Part shown: in pieces, positions 22,400 to 32,368 of the stretch
Numbering within the stretch: the first letter of the stretch is position 1
Layout: every line of letters starts with the position of its first letter
Source of the DNA: Hexactinellida sp. DTS-2022
Lineage: Eukaryota; Porifera; Hexactinellida
Reading direction: 5' to 3'
Length of the DNA stretch: 64,000 bases
Assembly (NCBI GenBank): GCA_028753945.1
Contig: JAPNXP010000007.1
Location: forward strand, 1,798,001 to 1,862,000
Program-made: the position numbers and the translations under genes
The notes under the pieces: model-generated
What the model saw: only the letters and a program-made list of their open reading frames with translations
What the model was told of the DNA's origin: nothing
Database searches by the model: none

Positions 22400-24360
22400 T
22401 AAATAGGTTTGTGCTAAACCAGGCGTTAAAAACCTTCCCCCTGGTGAATTCCGAATGTCACCAATTTAAGTCAGTTAATTACCTTTCGAGCAGAGATGAT
22501 ATTGATCGATTTAGAAATTTTAGTTTAGCCAAACTAAATTTGTTGGGTTCCACTCCAATTAACTTAGTCGAAATATGTTCACCCGAATCAAACAGGTTTG
22601 TGTCGAACAAAACGTATAAAGATTATGCAAGCGATGTTCGCAGTGGGTCCAAACATGCAGGAAATTTGCTCAAAAGAGTATAGAATCAACAAATATTAGC
22701 AATTCATAGTAGATCCATCGAATTGATCACGAAACACCACCAAATATTCACCGAAATTTTATGCCAGGGTGGAACAGCGACAGCCCCGGCATGGTCGATG
22801 CCTATGTCCCCCCCCCCCCCTAATACCCGCCACTGATAATTATAATAAGTTGAAACAATAGAATTTATTTTGATAGTTTACTGAATCTTAAGCGTGATAA
22901 AATACAGGAGAATGACACCTCAATTAAAGCAGATATATACGAACAAATGTAAAATTAGTGATTAGCCAAAAGGTGCAAAATTAAATCTCTATCCAGACAC
23001 ACAAATTTTATTAATATCATTATTCATTGTTTGATGTTACGAGGCATAAATAGTTAATAGGGGCTAAAATGATTTGAATAAATATTGTCACCCTAGGTGC
23101 AAATTAGACGGGCACTCCGCACTTACATGCCAATTTTCAACTCTTTATCTATAAAGATGTGAAACAGGGCACCGTTTAAGGAGAGTAATAAAATACGTCT
23201 AGGGCGCCTCATATATCCAATGACGTTGCAGACGTGATGGGTGCAGGCCGCGCCGCCCATGGACGGTTGTTTATTTTACGGGAGATACAATTTAAATTTG
23301 TTTTTATTTATACCTATAAACTGTCCGTCGATATCCAAATTAATTGTATATAAAATTGAATTTAATAAAGTTCATGGTGGAATAAATGATACATCTTTCT
23401 CCATGTATAAAGCAAAGTATGTTCGTCGGTGAAACCAAGAAGTTACACCCACACTCCCCTGTATATAAAGTAGAACCTGCCTAAGTAGAATCAGCCTAAA
23501 GGTTTATCGAATTTTAGGCCACGTTTGTTTTCTGAGGCATCCTACAGTACAAAAGATATGTCAGATTTTTTGAAATTCGAGGAATAGAAGTAAATAATAA
23601 ATTATATTTATATTATGATTAATAAGATGTGTTAGTTAAACTGAATGAGCTGATAGATAGCAAAAGATCACCATTATTGTAAACTAATTTGATTTTCATA
23701 TTATTTATTAATTAAATAATAATATATGATACGATATCTCATTATTTCGGTGTAAACTACCAAGCGTATACAACTTATGTGAAAAATTTTACATCTAAAC
23801 AACATGTAGAAAATACAAATAGCCGATTGGATCTATTATTTTTCTCTCATCCAATTAATTTGCAGTCTAAGATGGGCATTCTATAATGCGCACTTAACAA
23901 CTGATAGAGAAACTAAATCAATGTATACTAATTTTATCCCATGCTAGCTGCTAATCAATACTGGGACAAAGCTTGAGTTTAATTGGTTAAAGGTTTTGTC
24001 ACCTTTTGGGAGAGAAGATATGAATATATTCTTAGATATTCAAACATGTTTCTAGATAAGGTATTCCTCACTCCCATGCAAAAATTTCAAGTTTGTAGAT
24101 CTTACCAGTTCCTCAAACAATTCGAACAAACAAATACAGTAAAACAAAAAACCATCGCATTGTAATATATAAGATACATATATTATCCTCAAGGTGCATG
24201 AAGGAGAGTGCGGGGAGCTTTGCCCCCCCCCCCCCCCCTCCCCTGGTTTTCGTTTATCATTCCTACTCGTGCACCCATTGCTCCGGCGTCCCACACGTAG
24301 TAGTCGGCACAGCAAAATGCACGAAATTGGAGTGTTTGAATGCCAAAAATTGGGCTACTA
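22400..24360. other. Mostly unassigned sequence
   Basis: Several old fragments lie here. CCGTATTTACTCGAATAG at 22222 resembles a common MITE start. At 23050-23120 the words AGGTGCAAATTAGACGG are the reverse complement of part of the compound repeat at 7800 and 55570. Poly-C runs occur at about 22809 and 24223. A plus-strand open frame of 118 codons at 22327-22683 has no recognised motif and starts in the hAT relic. No exon is convincing. Confidence 0.4.
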
Positions 24361-24469
24361 GAAGAGAGTAAGCACGGTTGCCGTGGGAATGGAATTTCCG
24401 TTCCCATTCCCATCCCATTCCCTTAGGAATCCTGTGGGAATCCCATGGGAATCCCATAGGGGAGTATAA

Positions 24470-24489
24470 TCTATATATATAAAAGACAA

Positions 24490-24521
<32 letters not shown>

Positions 24522-25398
24522 CTCACATCTCCTCTGAGATGCCTGAACCGATCTGTACCAAATTTTGCATATTATCTAGGAATTACCTGACCACTCCAGA
24601 TAAGAAATCTTTAAGAAAAATATTCACATCTTCCCATCCCCAAGGTGACAAAACCTTTAACCAATTAAATTCTAGGGTTGTCCCAGTATGGAGGTTGTCC
24701 CAGTATGGATTAGCATCTAGCATTCAATTAGTATATTTATGTCTCTATCAATTGTTAAGTGTGCAGTATAAAATGCCTAACTGAGACTGTAATTTAATTG
24801 GGCGAGAGTAAATTAATTTATCCAATCAGTTATTTGTGTTCAGTATTCCATTATGATTTCCCATAATATAAACAACAATTGAATATACATATAGACTAAT
24901 AAAATTAAACCTTACATTTGTGTTGTTGGACAATTTAATAGTCATACCTATTGCTATACAGTCAGGTTTGCTTATTATGACAAGATTTCGTCTGCTTAAT
25001 GTGAAGATTTTTTATATGAACAAGCCTTACGGTCCCAATTTAACAACTTACATAGGGTTGTATTAAGTTAAGTTCGCTTATTATGAAGTCTCTCTATTAT
25101 GAACACATTTTTGGTCCATTAAATGTTCATAATAAAAGAACCTGACTATATATAGATCGGGTTGACATATTTTGCCAACTTCAGTCATAATTTACATACA
25201 AAATCCAAACCTGTTATTCAACTATTACGTATGCCACTTAAAAAACGTTCGCGTGTTGGTAATGATTGTAAACAAACGCCCAATACAGTGAGAAAGCGAT
25301 TAAAACAAGAAAATGAAACAAACGACCAAATGCACAAGCGTAGTAAAGCGTAGTAAACTAGCAGAAAAACGCCGACCGGAAGGCGGCTTTTCGGCTAG
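24470..25398 (+). mobile_element. Helitron family 2, non-autonomous
   Basis: It starts TCTATATATATAAAAG after an A and soon has six TCTG repeats, the classic 5' end of many animal Helitrons. It ends with a GC hairpin (GCCGACCGGAAGGCGGC) and TTTTCGGCTAG before T. So it sits between A and T with the 5'-TC...CTAG-3' termini expected for rolling-circle transposons. No Rep/helicase is encoded. A pogo-like MITE lies inside. Related sequence occurs at 61554-61920. Confidence 0.85.
24959..25148 (-). mobile_element. pogo-like MITE, CAGTCAGGT family, copy 2
   Basis: It begins CAGTCAGGTTTGCTTATTATG after TA (24957-24958) and ends AAGAACCTGACTA before TA. It is the same family as 14582-14774 in opposite orientation. 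The last base of the right end is changed from G to A. It is inserted in the Helitron 24470-25398. Confidence 0.85.
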
Positions 25399-25563
25399 TA
25401 TATACATAAAAACGAATTTAATCACTAAAGCAGATTCGTATCAATAGTAAAGCCTATATTAATTAAGGATGACATAATGAAACCATATTCGAATATCCTA
25501 TGGGGATTCCCATTCCCATGGGCATGGGGATCCCCATGGGAATTCCCATACCCAAGGCAACCC

Positions 25564-26509
25564 TGGTAGTAACCATCTGAATCTTAATTAAGGACCAAAC
25601 AATTCGACAGGATTACTTAATGATAGAAGAGCTGCAGCACAAACGATCGTTATTCAGAATGATGCTGAGTTTGTTATCAGTCTCACTTATTCAGAAGTTT
25701 TGACACTCAGATCGCATTCAGGGAACCACTTGCAGCCTAAATACGTGGATATGGGCATTGCAGCGGATAAAATTGATACACTTAAGATGTCTCTTCTGCA
25801 GAGGAGCTATTTGAAGAAATCTGGGTTTCAGAAAAGGTAGGTACACCTTGCAGGCTGGACCGGGTTACCGGGTCAACCGTGTTAATTAATTTTGATTTTA
25901 CCATGGTTCATCATAGTATGTCTCAAAATATTAAACGCATTACTGAGACCGTTCAATTTGTATTTCTGGAAAAATAAAATTCGATTTTAGGTTGAATACC
26001 CTATTATTTTGTAGTTCCATTTAGATTAGATAACCTGGAAAGTTTTAAAACGATGCGATTAGTCTAACAGACCCCTCAAGGAAGTGATATTTTGTGAATT
26101 TAGGCCCGTGACTCGATAGGCATATGATACTAAATGTAATATAGAACCATTGTCTCAGCTAGAAGTTCTGTTTTATGCCTTTTTAGTTTCATTATCTGCG
26201 GTCGATTTAATCCAAATTAGAAGCCATTTCTGATTGTACTGAAATGGAAATCTCAATTTCACACATGCTTCATGTGGTTTTCTATTTTCTTCAACACTTT
26301 TTTAGTTATTTCATGTCAATACGTATATTGATTCGAACAATATATGTATAAATAGTGGAGAACTACATCTCAGCACACTAACAAACAATACGTGTTTTAT
26401 CATAATCATTTCCATGGCGAAAAAGATTGCTACTCGAGCAGAAATTAATGTGTGGTTGGTCGGACAGCAACCTAATACATCAGAAGTTAATGCCATCCAG
26501 CTGCCCACA
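25564..26509. other. Unassigned sequence
   Basis: No recognised element ends or exon. An ACCGGGTTACCGGGTCAACC word at about 25859 suggests the end of an old MITE without a partner. Confidence 0.35.
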
Positions 26510-27244
26510 ACATCGTTAATCCGAACCTCGCTAATCCGAACCCTCGCTAGTCCGAAAAGAAGATCCCAAACTTTTTTTCGTATAAATTTGGGAACAAAAC
26601 ATGAAATATTTGTATATTACAATGGAAGTATGTATAGATAAACAATTCTCGACAAGTATTTAGATATCTTACTATATGTTAGTGTGAATTCAAATGGTAT
26701 GGACAAGTTTTGTTCGGTTTATCGGGGTCTCATATTATAAAGGGCAATAGAAAAAGTATCACTTCACTAATTCGAACGAATAATCTGGTCGTTGAAATCC
26801 AAAAATTGGATAGGCAAACAATTTGAGAATGGAATGTTCGCACATTCCTGACATATTTTTGATACATTCCAGCGTTGCGATGGAAAAAAAAAAAACCTCC
26901 AAATATTGTCATGTGATATATCATTTTGCTGGAAATTTAACGCTGAGTACAAATATGATGATTATAAGTTGATTAGATTTGGTTTGAGAAAGTTCGTTAT
27001 GGAAATAACTGTGATTTACTATGAAAAGGCCGACACTGCCAGCCACATTACTTTTTTCTCCAAAAACGGATTTTGGCTGATTTTGGATATGTTTTTCTAA
27101 AAAAAATTCCGCTTCTAATGATACTAAAATACTCTTTGTTGAATTTTTCTAGGTTCAACTTTCCAACGACCAGACTAGAATTCACTAGTGGCAACATAAT
27201 TTTTTAAAATCGGAACACCCCTGTTCGGATTAGCGAAGGTGTAA
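26510..27244. mobile_element. Tigger/pogo-like element relic
   Basis: Left words GTTAATCCGAACCTCGCTAA and right words TTCGGATTAGCGAAGGTG form inverted ends of the XTCGXTAATCCGAAC type common in Tigger/pogo elements. The inside has a GGAATGTTCGCACATTCC palindrome and GTTGCGATGGAAA (26831-26886), shared in kind with 42379-42418 and with the long palindromes. No transposase is seen. Confidence 0.55.
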
Positions 27245-27283
27245 TCAGGGGGTTATCTAGGATTTTTGTGGCTGGCTCTTTAT

Positions 27284-27860
27284 TATGGAGGTGTTGCAGG
27301 CCATATGCGTTTCCAGGCGAAACGCGTTTCGCCTAGGCCAAACGCGTTTCGCCTGAGAAAAGACGCCAAACGCGTTTCGCCTGAGAAAAGACGCCAAACG
27401 CGTTTGGCCTAGGCCAATCGCGTTTCCATTTTAATATAATCCTCATGGGTGTCTATTATTAGATATTGAAATAACTATATGATATATTTATCGTTGATGT
27501 GGTAATTAGAGGCTATTATTAACCCTCGGCTGGCTTGGGGTAAAAGGTATAAATAGAAAAACCCCACTTTCACTTTCACTTTCAATTGAAATTCAATTAA
27601 CTTTCAGTTTCAATTTTACATTCCTAGCCAGACGAGGGTTAAAAGCAGTTAATTAAGATCATCCAAGCTCTTCCTTTTCATTCATACACGTATTTAATTA
27701 TTATTTATTTATACGAATTAACCTAACCTTCGTTATAGTATAGTATTTTATTATTATTATTCATTATTAATTAAGGATCAATACAATTTACACAAATTTT
27801 AATACTGAGTACTGTGAGTAGCGAATTTTTATATCTAAGTGGCCGATGTGACTTATTTGA
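27284..27860 (+). repeat. AAACGCGTTT arm, left member of an inverted pair
   Basis: A 550-bp segment opens with multiple AAACGCGTTTCGCCTAGGCC-type words and ends near the word AAGTGGCCGATG. It is repeated in inverted orientation at 30562-30965. Apart from a TTAA-flanked insertion of 116 bp, the two arms align along their length. They may be long terminal inverted repeats of one 3.7-kb element or two separate insertions. Flanking duplications are not clear. Confidence 0.75.
27523..27638 (+). mobile_element. piggyBac-like MITE
   Basis: The 116-bp element starts CCCTCGGCTGGCT and ends AGCCAGACGAGGG, flanked on both sides by TTAA (27519-27522 and 27639-27642). The inverted paralogous arm at about 30765 has a single TTAA at the same place, so the pre-insertion state is preserved inside the window. 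TTAA duplication with CCC starts is diagnostic for piggyBac. The interior has a TTTCACTTTCACTTTCA repeat. Confidence 0.92.
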
Positions 27861-28094
27861 CTTATGTAGCATTACTATTACATACTGACAACTAATTTTA
27901 AGTGTTGCATATCATCCCAATATTATACATTTCTATCACTTTAGTCTTTGTTTAGTAACTATGTTTTTCCTCCATCAAAAATGCCACGGAAAATGGACTT
28001 AGAGAGATGGCATAAGATGATGCTAGTGAAACAGATTTGTAAGTAATATATGTAGTTATTGTAGCGATTCTATAGTTTTCAACATGATACTGTG

Positions 28095-28286
28095 CAGGCT
28101 TTCATCCAGGAAAAATTACCCCGCTCCTAGATTTTGTTAGAGCTCGTTCAGTTTTCATTTAGTACGCCTAGATTAGTCAACTTGTATTAAGTCTATGGGA
28201 GGAACTCTCGATATTGTACGCCTAGATAAAAATCCTGCCAAATTAAGCTCCTTTGGGCGCACGCAGCACGCCTGGATAACACCCTG
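28095..28286 (+). mobile_element. hAT-type MITE, CCTGGATAA family, copy 1
   Basis: The 192-bp element begins CAGGCTTTCATCCAGGA and ends CGCCTGGATAACACCCTG. A perfect 8-bp duplication ATACTGTG flanks it (28087-28094 and 28287-28294). Inside, GTACGCCTAGAT occurs twice. A relative without a clear duplication lies at 50727-50905. Confidence 0.9.
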
Positions 28287-28446
28287 ATACTGTGTCAGCT
28301 GTTAGGATATGGGATAATTGCTGTCGGGAGGACATCTGTGTTTGTTATTCGCATTGTATTAAAGCGTTAGGAGAATAGAAACCGAATTTAAATTGGAGAT
28401 ATAACTAACTTCCAAAAGTTAAATAAGGTAAACAAGTACAGTCAGC

Positions 28447-28545
28447 TGCAGTATTCACTAAGATCGATCTTAACTAAGATCGGTCTTAAGACTTAAGATC
28501 GACCTTAAGACTTAAGATCGATCTTAAGATTAATCAACTTAGTAA
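28447..28545. repeat. Harbinger-type MITE relic
   Basis: GCAGTATTCACTAAGATCG is followed by alternating AAGATCGATCTTAAG palindromes and then AATCAACTTAGTAAATA. This is the layout of Harbinger-derived MITEs, whose ends read GTATTCACTAAG. The far terminus is eroded. Confidence 0.5.
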
Positions 28546-29096
28546 ATATATATTGTCGACTGAATGAACTCTGAGGCGGTTTCCTATTTATGAGACAGTC
28601 CGTAACTTATACAACATAATGCTATCATAGATTACACCAAACAATCTATATTTTGCACATGCTATTATAAACGAAGATAGGAGGAATATTCTGGGCTAGC
28701 CCAGTTTAACCCCTGGGGTACAAACTAGGCTAGGGCTAGTTATACACCGGGTATATTCTGGTGGGAGTATAATCTGGGATGCTACACAGGGCGATGATCC
28801 GCTTTGAATCATGGTTGCGTTAGTTGTGTATCCAGAACACAGCTATTAGATAGGTCTCATAGTACACCAGTGGCGTAGCCAGACCTTGAGGTCAACCTGG
28901 GCACACACATGGGGCACTCACCCATGCGTATCCAGAAGAAAATCTAGGGGAGTCAAAATTTTATCGCAGCGAGCGTAGCGAGCGATCTAGAGTGGGCTTG
29001 GGGGTGTGACCCTAACTCCCCGTAAAATCTTTCATAGAGTTTATGTGAAAAACCAGGGCATTATTGTTCTTGCTGCTACTAGTCATACAATCATTC

Positions 29097-29148
<52 letters not shown>
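29097..29148 (+). repeat. (TAA)n microsatellite
   Basis: Sixteen or so uninterrupted TAA/AAT units. Open frames crossing it are poly-Asn and poly-Tyr artefacts. Confidence 0.98.
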
Positions 29149-29206
29149 TAATAGGGGATACGGCATCCCATACAACAAAGTATTTTAACTATAATATTAT
29201 ATAATA

Positions 29207-29290
29207 CTAGCGTACAACGCTTGCTCGGTCGCTTCGACACCTCTAATTTCCACAGAGCAACCGCTTCACGGTTGTTCTGTGGTACTAATC
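29207..29290 (-). mobile_element. Helitron 3' end
   Basis: Read on the minus strand, the sequence ends in a CAACCGTGAAGCGGTTG-type hairpin, then CGAAGCGACCGAGCAAGCG and CTAG before T. The arrangement matches the 3' ends of the family-1 Helitrons at 52950 and 59330. The rest of this Helitron could not be traced upstream. Confidence 0.65.
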
Positions 29291-30561
29291 TCAACAACTC
29301 TCGTAATTTGTGTGCAGTTATTACAGATACAATAATTACCTTCCATTATTAAGCACAATCTCATACAGGCTCATAGCAAGGAAATTATTATTGGTGCGGC
29401 GAAGTGACGTCGAGTTATTGAATCTCAGTTTGACTCAAAATGGTACCCGAATATTGATGCGGCTTTCTAAAATATTGTTGCAGTCAAGGCCACACCTGCC
29501 GCACCTGCTCCTGCAGGCAAGGCTGGATTCGGTTAACTTTTAGAGATTTTATTAACCAGTTAGCCGGTCTGTTGAATATCAGCAGAGTTATTGGGAAATT
29601 AAAGTATAAAGTATTAAATCTTTTTGAATTTTATCAGAATATGTAGTCCAAAATCTATTCTCATCACCACTTATAAATTTTCTTAGAAAACATTGATTTA
29701 AATTTACCTAAAGCACGAAATGTATCAGTTATTATACTTATGCGGTTATACTATATACAGCTGAGCCTGAGCTGAGTCTTATTCTGTAGTATAATCAAAA
29801 TTTATAAAGGATTTATAGTATTGAGTAGGATGGGCGGTTTACCAGTTAACCGTGGCGAGAAATCGAATTGTAACCGTAGCCTCATCGGTTAACCAACCCC
29901 ACCCTTGTGCGAGCCTTTAGCTAATTGTATGATTTCATTCGACAGCAAATCTATAATTAAAATTCAGAATTTATCGGCGGCGTACGAATACTTTTGGTAG
30001 GGTACTGTACATAGTTCGGATAATAGAGGTTGCACACTTTTGAAAAGAAAAGCTCGAGAAAGTATGAGAGTAATTAGATTTTGAACGAGAGTATTTGGTT
30101 TGAACAATAATAGGACAGTAAAGTAACGGTATCCACGAAGAATATGTTTCCTTGTCCTAGATGCGCCTTTGCAGCAGGCCCTGACTATGTATTTCAGCAG
30201 CGTCCCAGGATTGAAATCCTGAGCCGGTCGGGCCCCAAGCCTCAACCGCGCTAACCGGGGCCTGGCCCCGTCTGGCCCCTCCCTGGCTACGCCACTGTTG
30301 TACACCCATTAAATGTCATACTGTTGACAAAGAAATTACTTGAGGAGACACCTTACAATAAATATTCCTATAATTAGTTTTTAACTTAGTCACTTTAAAT
30401 TTGTGCCACCTGTGCCACAAGTGGAACATGGTAGGAATATGCAGGCCACTTTTGAAATGTCGAAAGCCCCAATTGCCCCAAACATTTAGCATAACAAGCA
30501 ATCAACCAAACTTGGAAAATTAATAAGTTAATAAGTCACATAAGATACTAATCACAAAATC

Positions 30562-30965
30562 GGCCACTTAGATATAAAAATTCGCTACTCACAGTACTCA
30601 GTATTAAAATTTGTGTAAATTGTATTGATCCTTAATTAATAATGAATTATAATAATAAAATACTATACTATAACGAAGGTTAGGTTAATTCGTATAAATA
30701 AATAATAATTAAATACGTGTATGAATGAAAAGGAAGAGCTTGGATGATCTTAATTAACTGCTTAATAATAGCCTCTAATTACCACATCAACGATAAATAG
30801 CATATAGTGATTTCAATATCTAATAATAGACACCCATGAGGATTATATTAAAATGGAAACGCGATTGGCCTAGGCGAAACGCGTTTGGCGTCTTTTCTCA
30901 GGCGAAACGCGTTTGGCCTAGGCGAAACACGTTTCGCCTGGAAACGCATTTGGCCTGCAACAGAG
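30562..30965 (-). repeat. AAACGCGTTT arm, right member of an inverted pair
   Basis: Reverse complement of 27284-27860 without the piggyBac-like MITE. The outer end reads GGAAACGCATTTGGCCTGCA. The arm carries two AAACGCGTTTGGCCTAGGCG-type blocks. It preserves the empty TTAA site. Confidence 0.75.
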
Positions 30966-31740
30966 GTATAAATTTTCCGGCACCCTATATTAGCCATAAT
31001 AAATAATCAGTATAATTCAATGATGCGGCACTATTTAAGGAGGTAATTGATACGGTGCACAAACAGTTGTCTATCCAAACATTTCTGGACCAGAATATCT
31101 GGCAATACACCCAGCATCTAATTAAGTGCCAACCCGGCACCGAAATCTAATCGAAATTCACGCACTTTTTCAGCTCAACCGATGCCTGACTGGCACCTAA
31201 AAGTACCTGCCAGGCACCTAGATAAACCCCTGGGTGTAATGTCCAAACTTGTATAAACAAAGTTTGCCAATTTAAAAGTATATCTATGTAGTAACAACTC
31301 GGTTAGTAAATGCATTAGGCTAATAAATACTAATTTTCTTTCCCGGGGGATACGAACTAACCGAGTAAGTAGCATAGTATATAGTATCAGGGAATGAAAG
31401 GTTCACGAAGGAACTGAAGGAACTGAACGAATTAAACTGCATTTTTATAAATTCTAAATAATGAATAATTTAATCCACACGTAAATATAAATAGATCACT
31501 ATTTCATATCTGCTAGACAGTTGCCATACCTAATAAGAATCACCACCACCCATTCATCTAAATTGAACTAGCTGAAGGAAGGAAATGAAAGAATTGTACG
31601 ATTGCGGTTCAGCTCGTTGAACGAACGGAATGAACGCTTGTGGTGTTTAAGTTAGGAGGTGAACGTGAATCAACTGAAAGTGAGTCAATTTGAGAAGAAT
31701 TGGTATACTCAGTCCGTTCGGGAAGTTTTAATTCCCTGGT
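30966..31740. other. Unassigned AT-rich stretch
   Basis: No recognised exon or element. Short near-repeats such as GAACTGAAGGAACTGAACG (31410) are present only once in the window. Confidence 0.35.
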
Positions 31741-31744
31741 AGAG

Positions 31745-32075
31745 TGGTATGTGTGTATATTTGTTTGTATGTTCCGAATTGATTAAAGAAACCGAAAGGT
31801 TCGAAATCTGATTTTTCGCATATGGGGCACGAAAGTTCTCACTCCACGCAAAGTTGTGACGTCATTGTCATATTTTGAGAAACGCGAAGATGTACTTAAT
31901 TGCACATAACTCGCACCCTCTGAGAGATATAAATTATAAATTTATTACGGTCTCTACATGTATAATACAGACATGCTAGTCACAACATATTTCGATATAC
32001 TTACTCATACACGAATGATGAAGTGATTCTTAAAATATAACATTGTTAAATTTGAATGTTTATTATTAACCTAAT
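31745..32075 (+). mobile_element. Helitron family 1, 5' fragment
   Basis: From GTGTGTATATTTGTTTGTATG the sequence follows the family-1 Helitron at 52480 onward (ACGTCATTGTCATATTTTGAG, CTTAATTGCACATAACTCGC). It ends before the 3' hairpin. Both termini are missing, so this is a truncated and diverged fragment. Confidence 0.65.
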
Positions 32076-32092
32076 ACGTTGTAACTTCATTA

Positions 32093-32256
32093 GTACGAAC
32101 ACGGTTAATACGAATCTCCGGATAATACGAACAAACAGTTCCACAAAATCAGTTCCCTAAAGTGGTTATTCAATGAGTATTACTCCGGGTAATAAACGGC
32201 GGAAAAGCGAACACATTTTTACTGTCGTTGGTGTTCGTAATATGGAGGTTCTACTC
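32093..32256. mobile_element. Tigger/pogo-like MITE relic
   Basis: TTCATTAGTACGAACACGG at the left and GTGTTCGTAATATGGAGGTTCTACT at the right, listed here in two parts (GTGTTCGTAATATGG, AGGTTCTACT), are inverted relative to each other. This is the general Tigger-type terminus. The boundaries are blurred and no TA pair is certain. Confidence 0.55.
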
Positions 32257-32368
32257 GAATTACGGTAGAAGTTAAATTAACGATCACACCAAACGAGAAT
32301 CGGTTTCAATTCTAATCTAAGTGCTATCCTAGATGACCATGCACCGATTATTAATAGAACTGTAGAGT

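Larger units (their letters stand above)
24374..25563. mobile_element. hAT-like MITE with GGGAATCCCATGGGAA words, interrupted
   Basis: Outer ends are CACGGTTGCCGTGGGAATGG and CCCAAGGCAACCCTG, inverted relative to each other. Inward of each lie runs of GGGAATCCCATGGGAATCCC-type palindromes. Flanks AGAGTAAG and GTAGTAAC share only five positions, so the 8-bp duplication is uncertain. The middle is occupied by the Helitron 24470-25398. Confidence 0.65.
28868..30297 (-). mobile_element. hAT element, CAGTGGCGTAGCCAG family
   Basis: The 1430-bp element has inverted ends CAGTGGCGTAGCCAG and CTGGCTACGCCACTG, with flanks TAGTACAC and TTGTACAC (7 of 8 identical), an aged hAT duplication. The ends carry GC-rich GGGGCCTGGCCCCG-type words. 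The interior holds a TAA microsatellite and a Helitron 3' end. An open frame at 29964-30305 runs through the terminal GC-rich repeat and is not regarded as a gene. No transposase motif is seen. Confidence 0.85.

Noticed and set aside
22327-22683. 118-codon open frame beginning MDGNLSRAGLWPAGRRL
   Set aside because: Its first part is the GC-rich terminus of a hAT relic and the rest shows no motif.
29006-29297. Poly-Asn and poly-Tyr open frames
   Set aside because: Translations of the TAA microsatellite on the two strands.
29964-30305. 113-codon minus-strand frame starting MYNSGVAREGPDGARP
   Set aside because: The Gly/Arg/Pro-rich start is the translated hAT terminal repeat; nothing further is recognisable.
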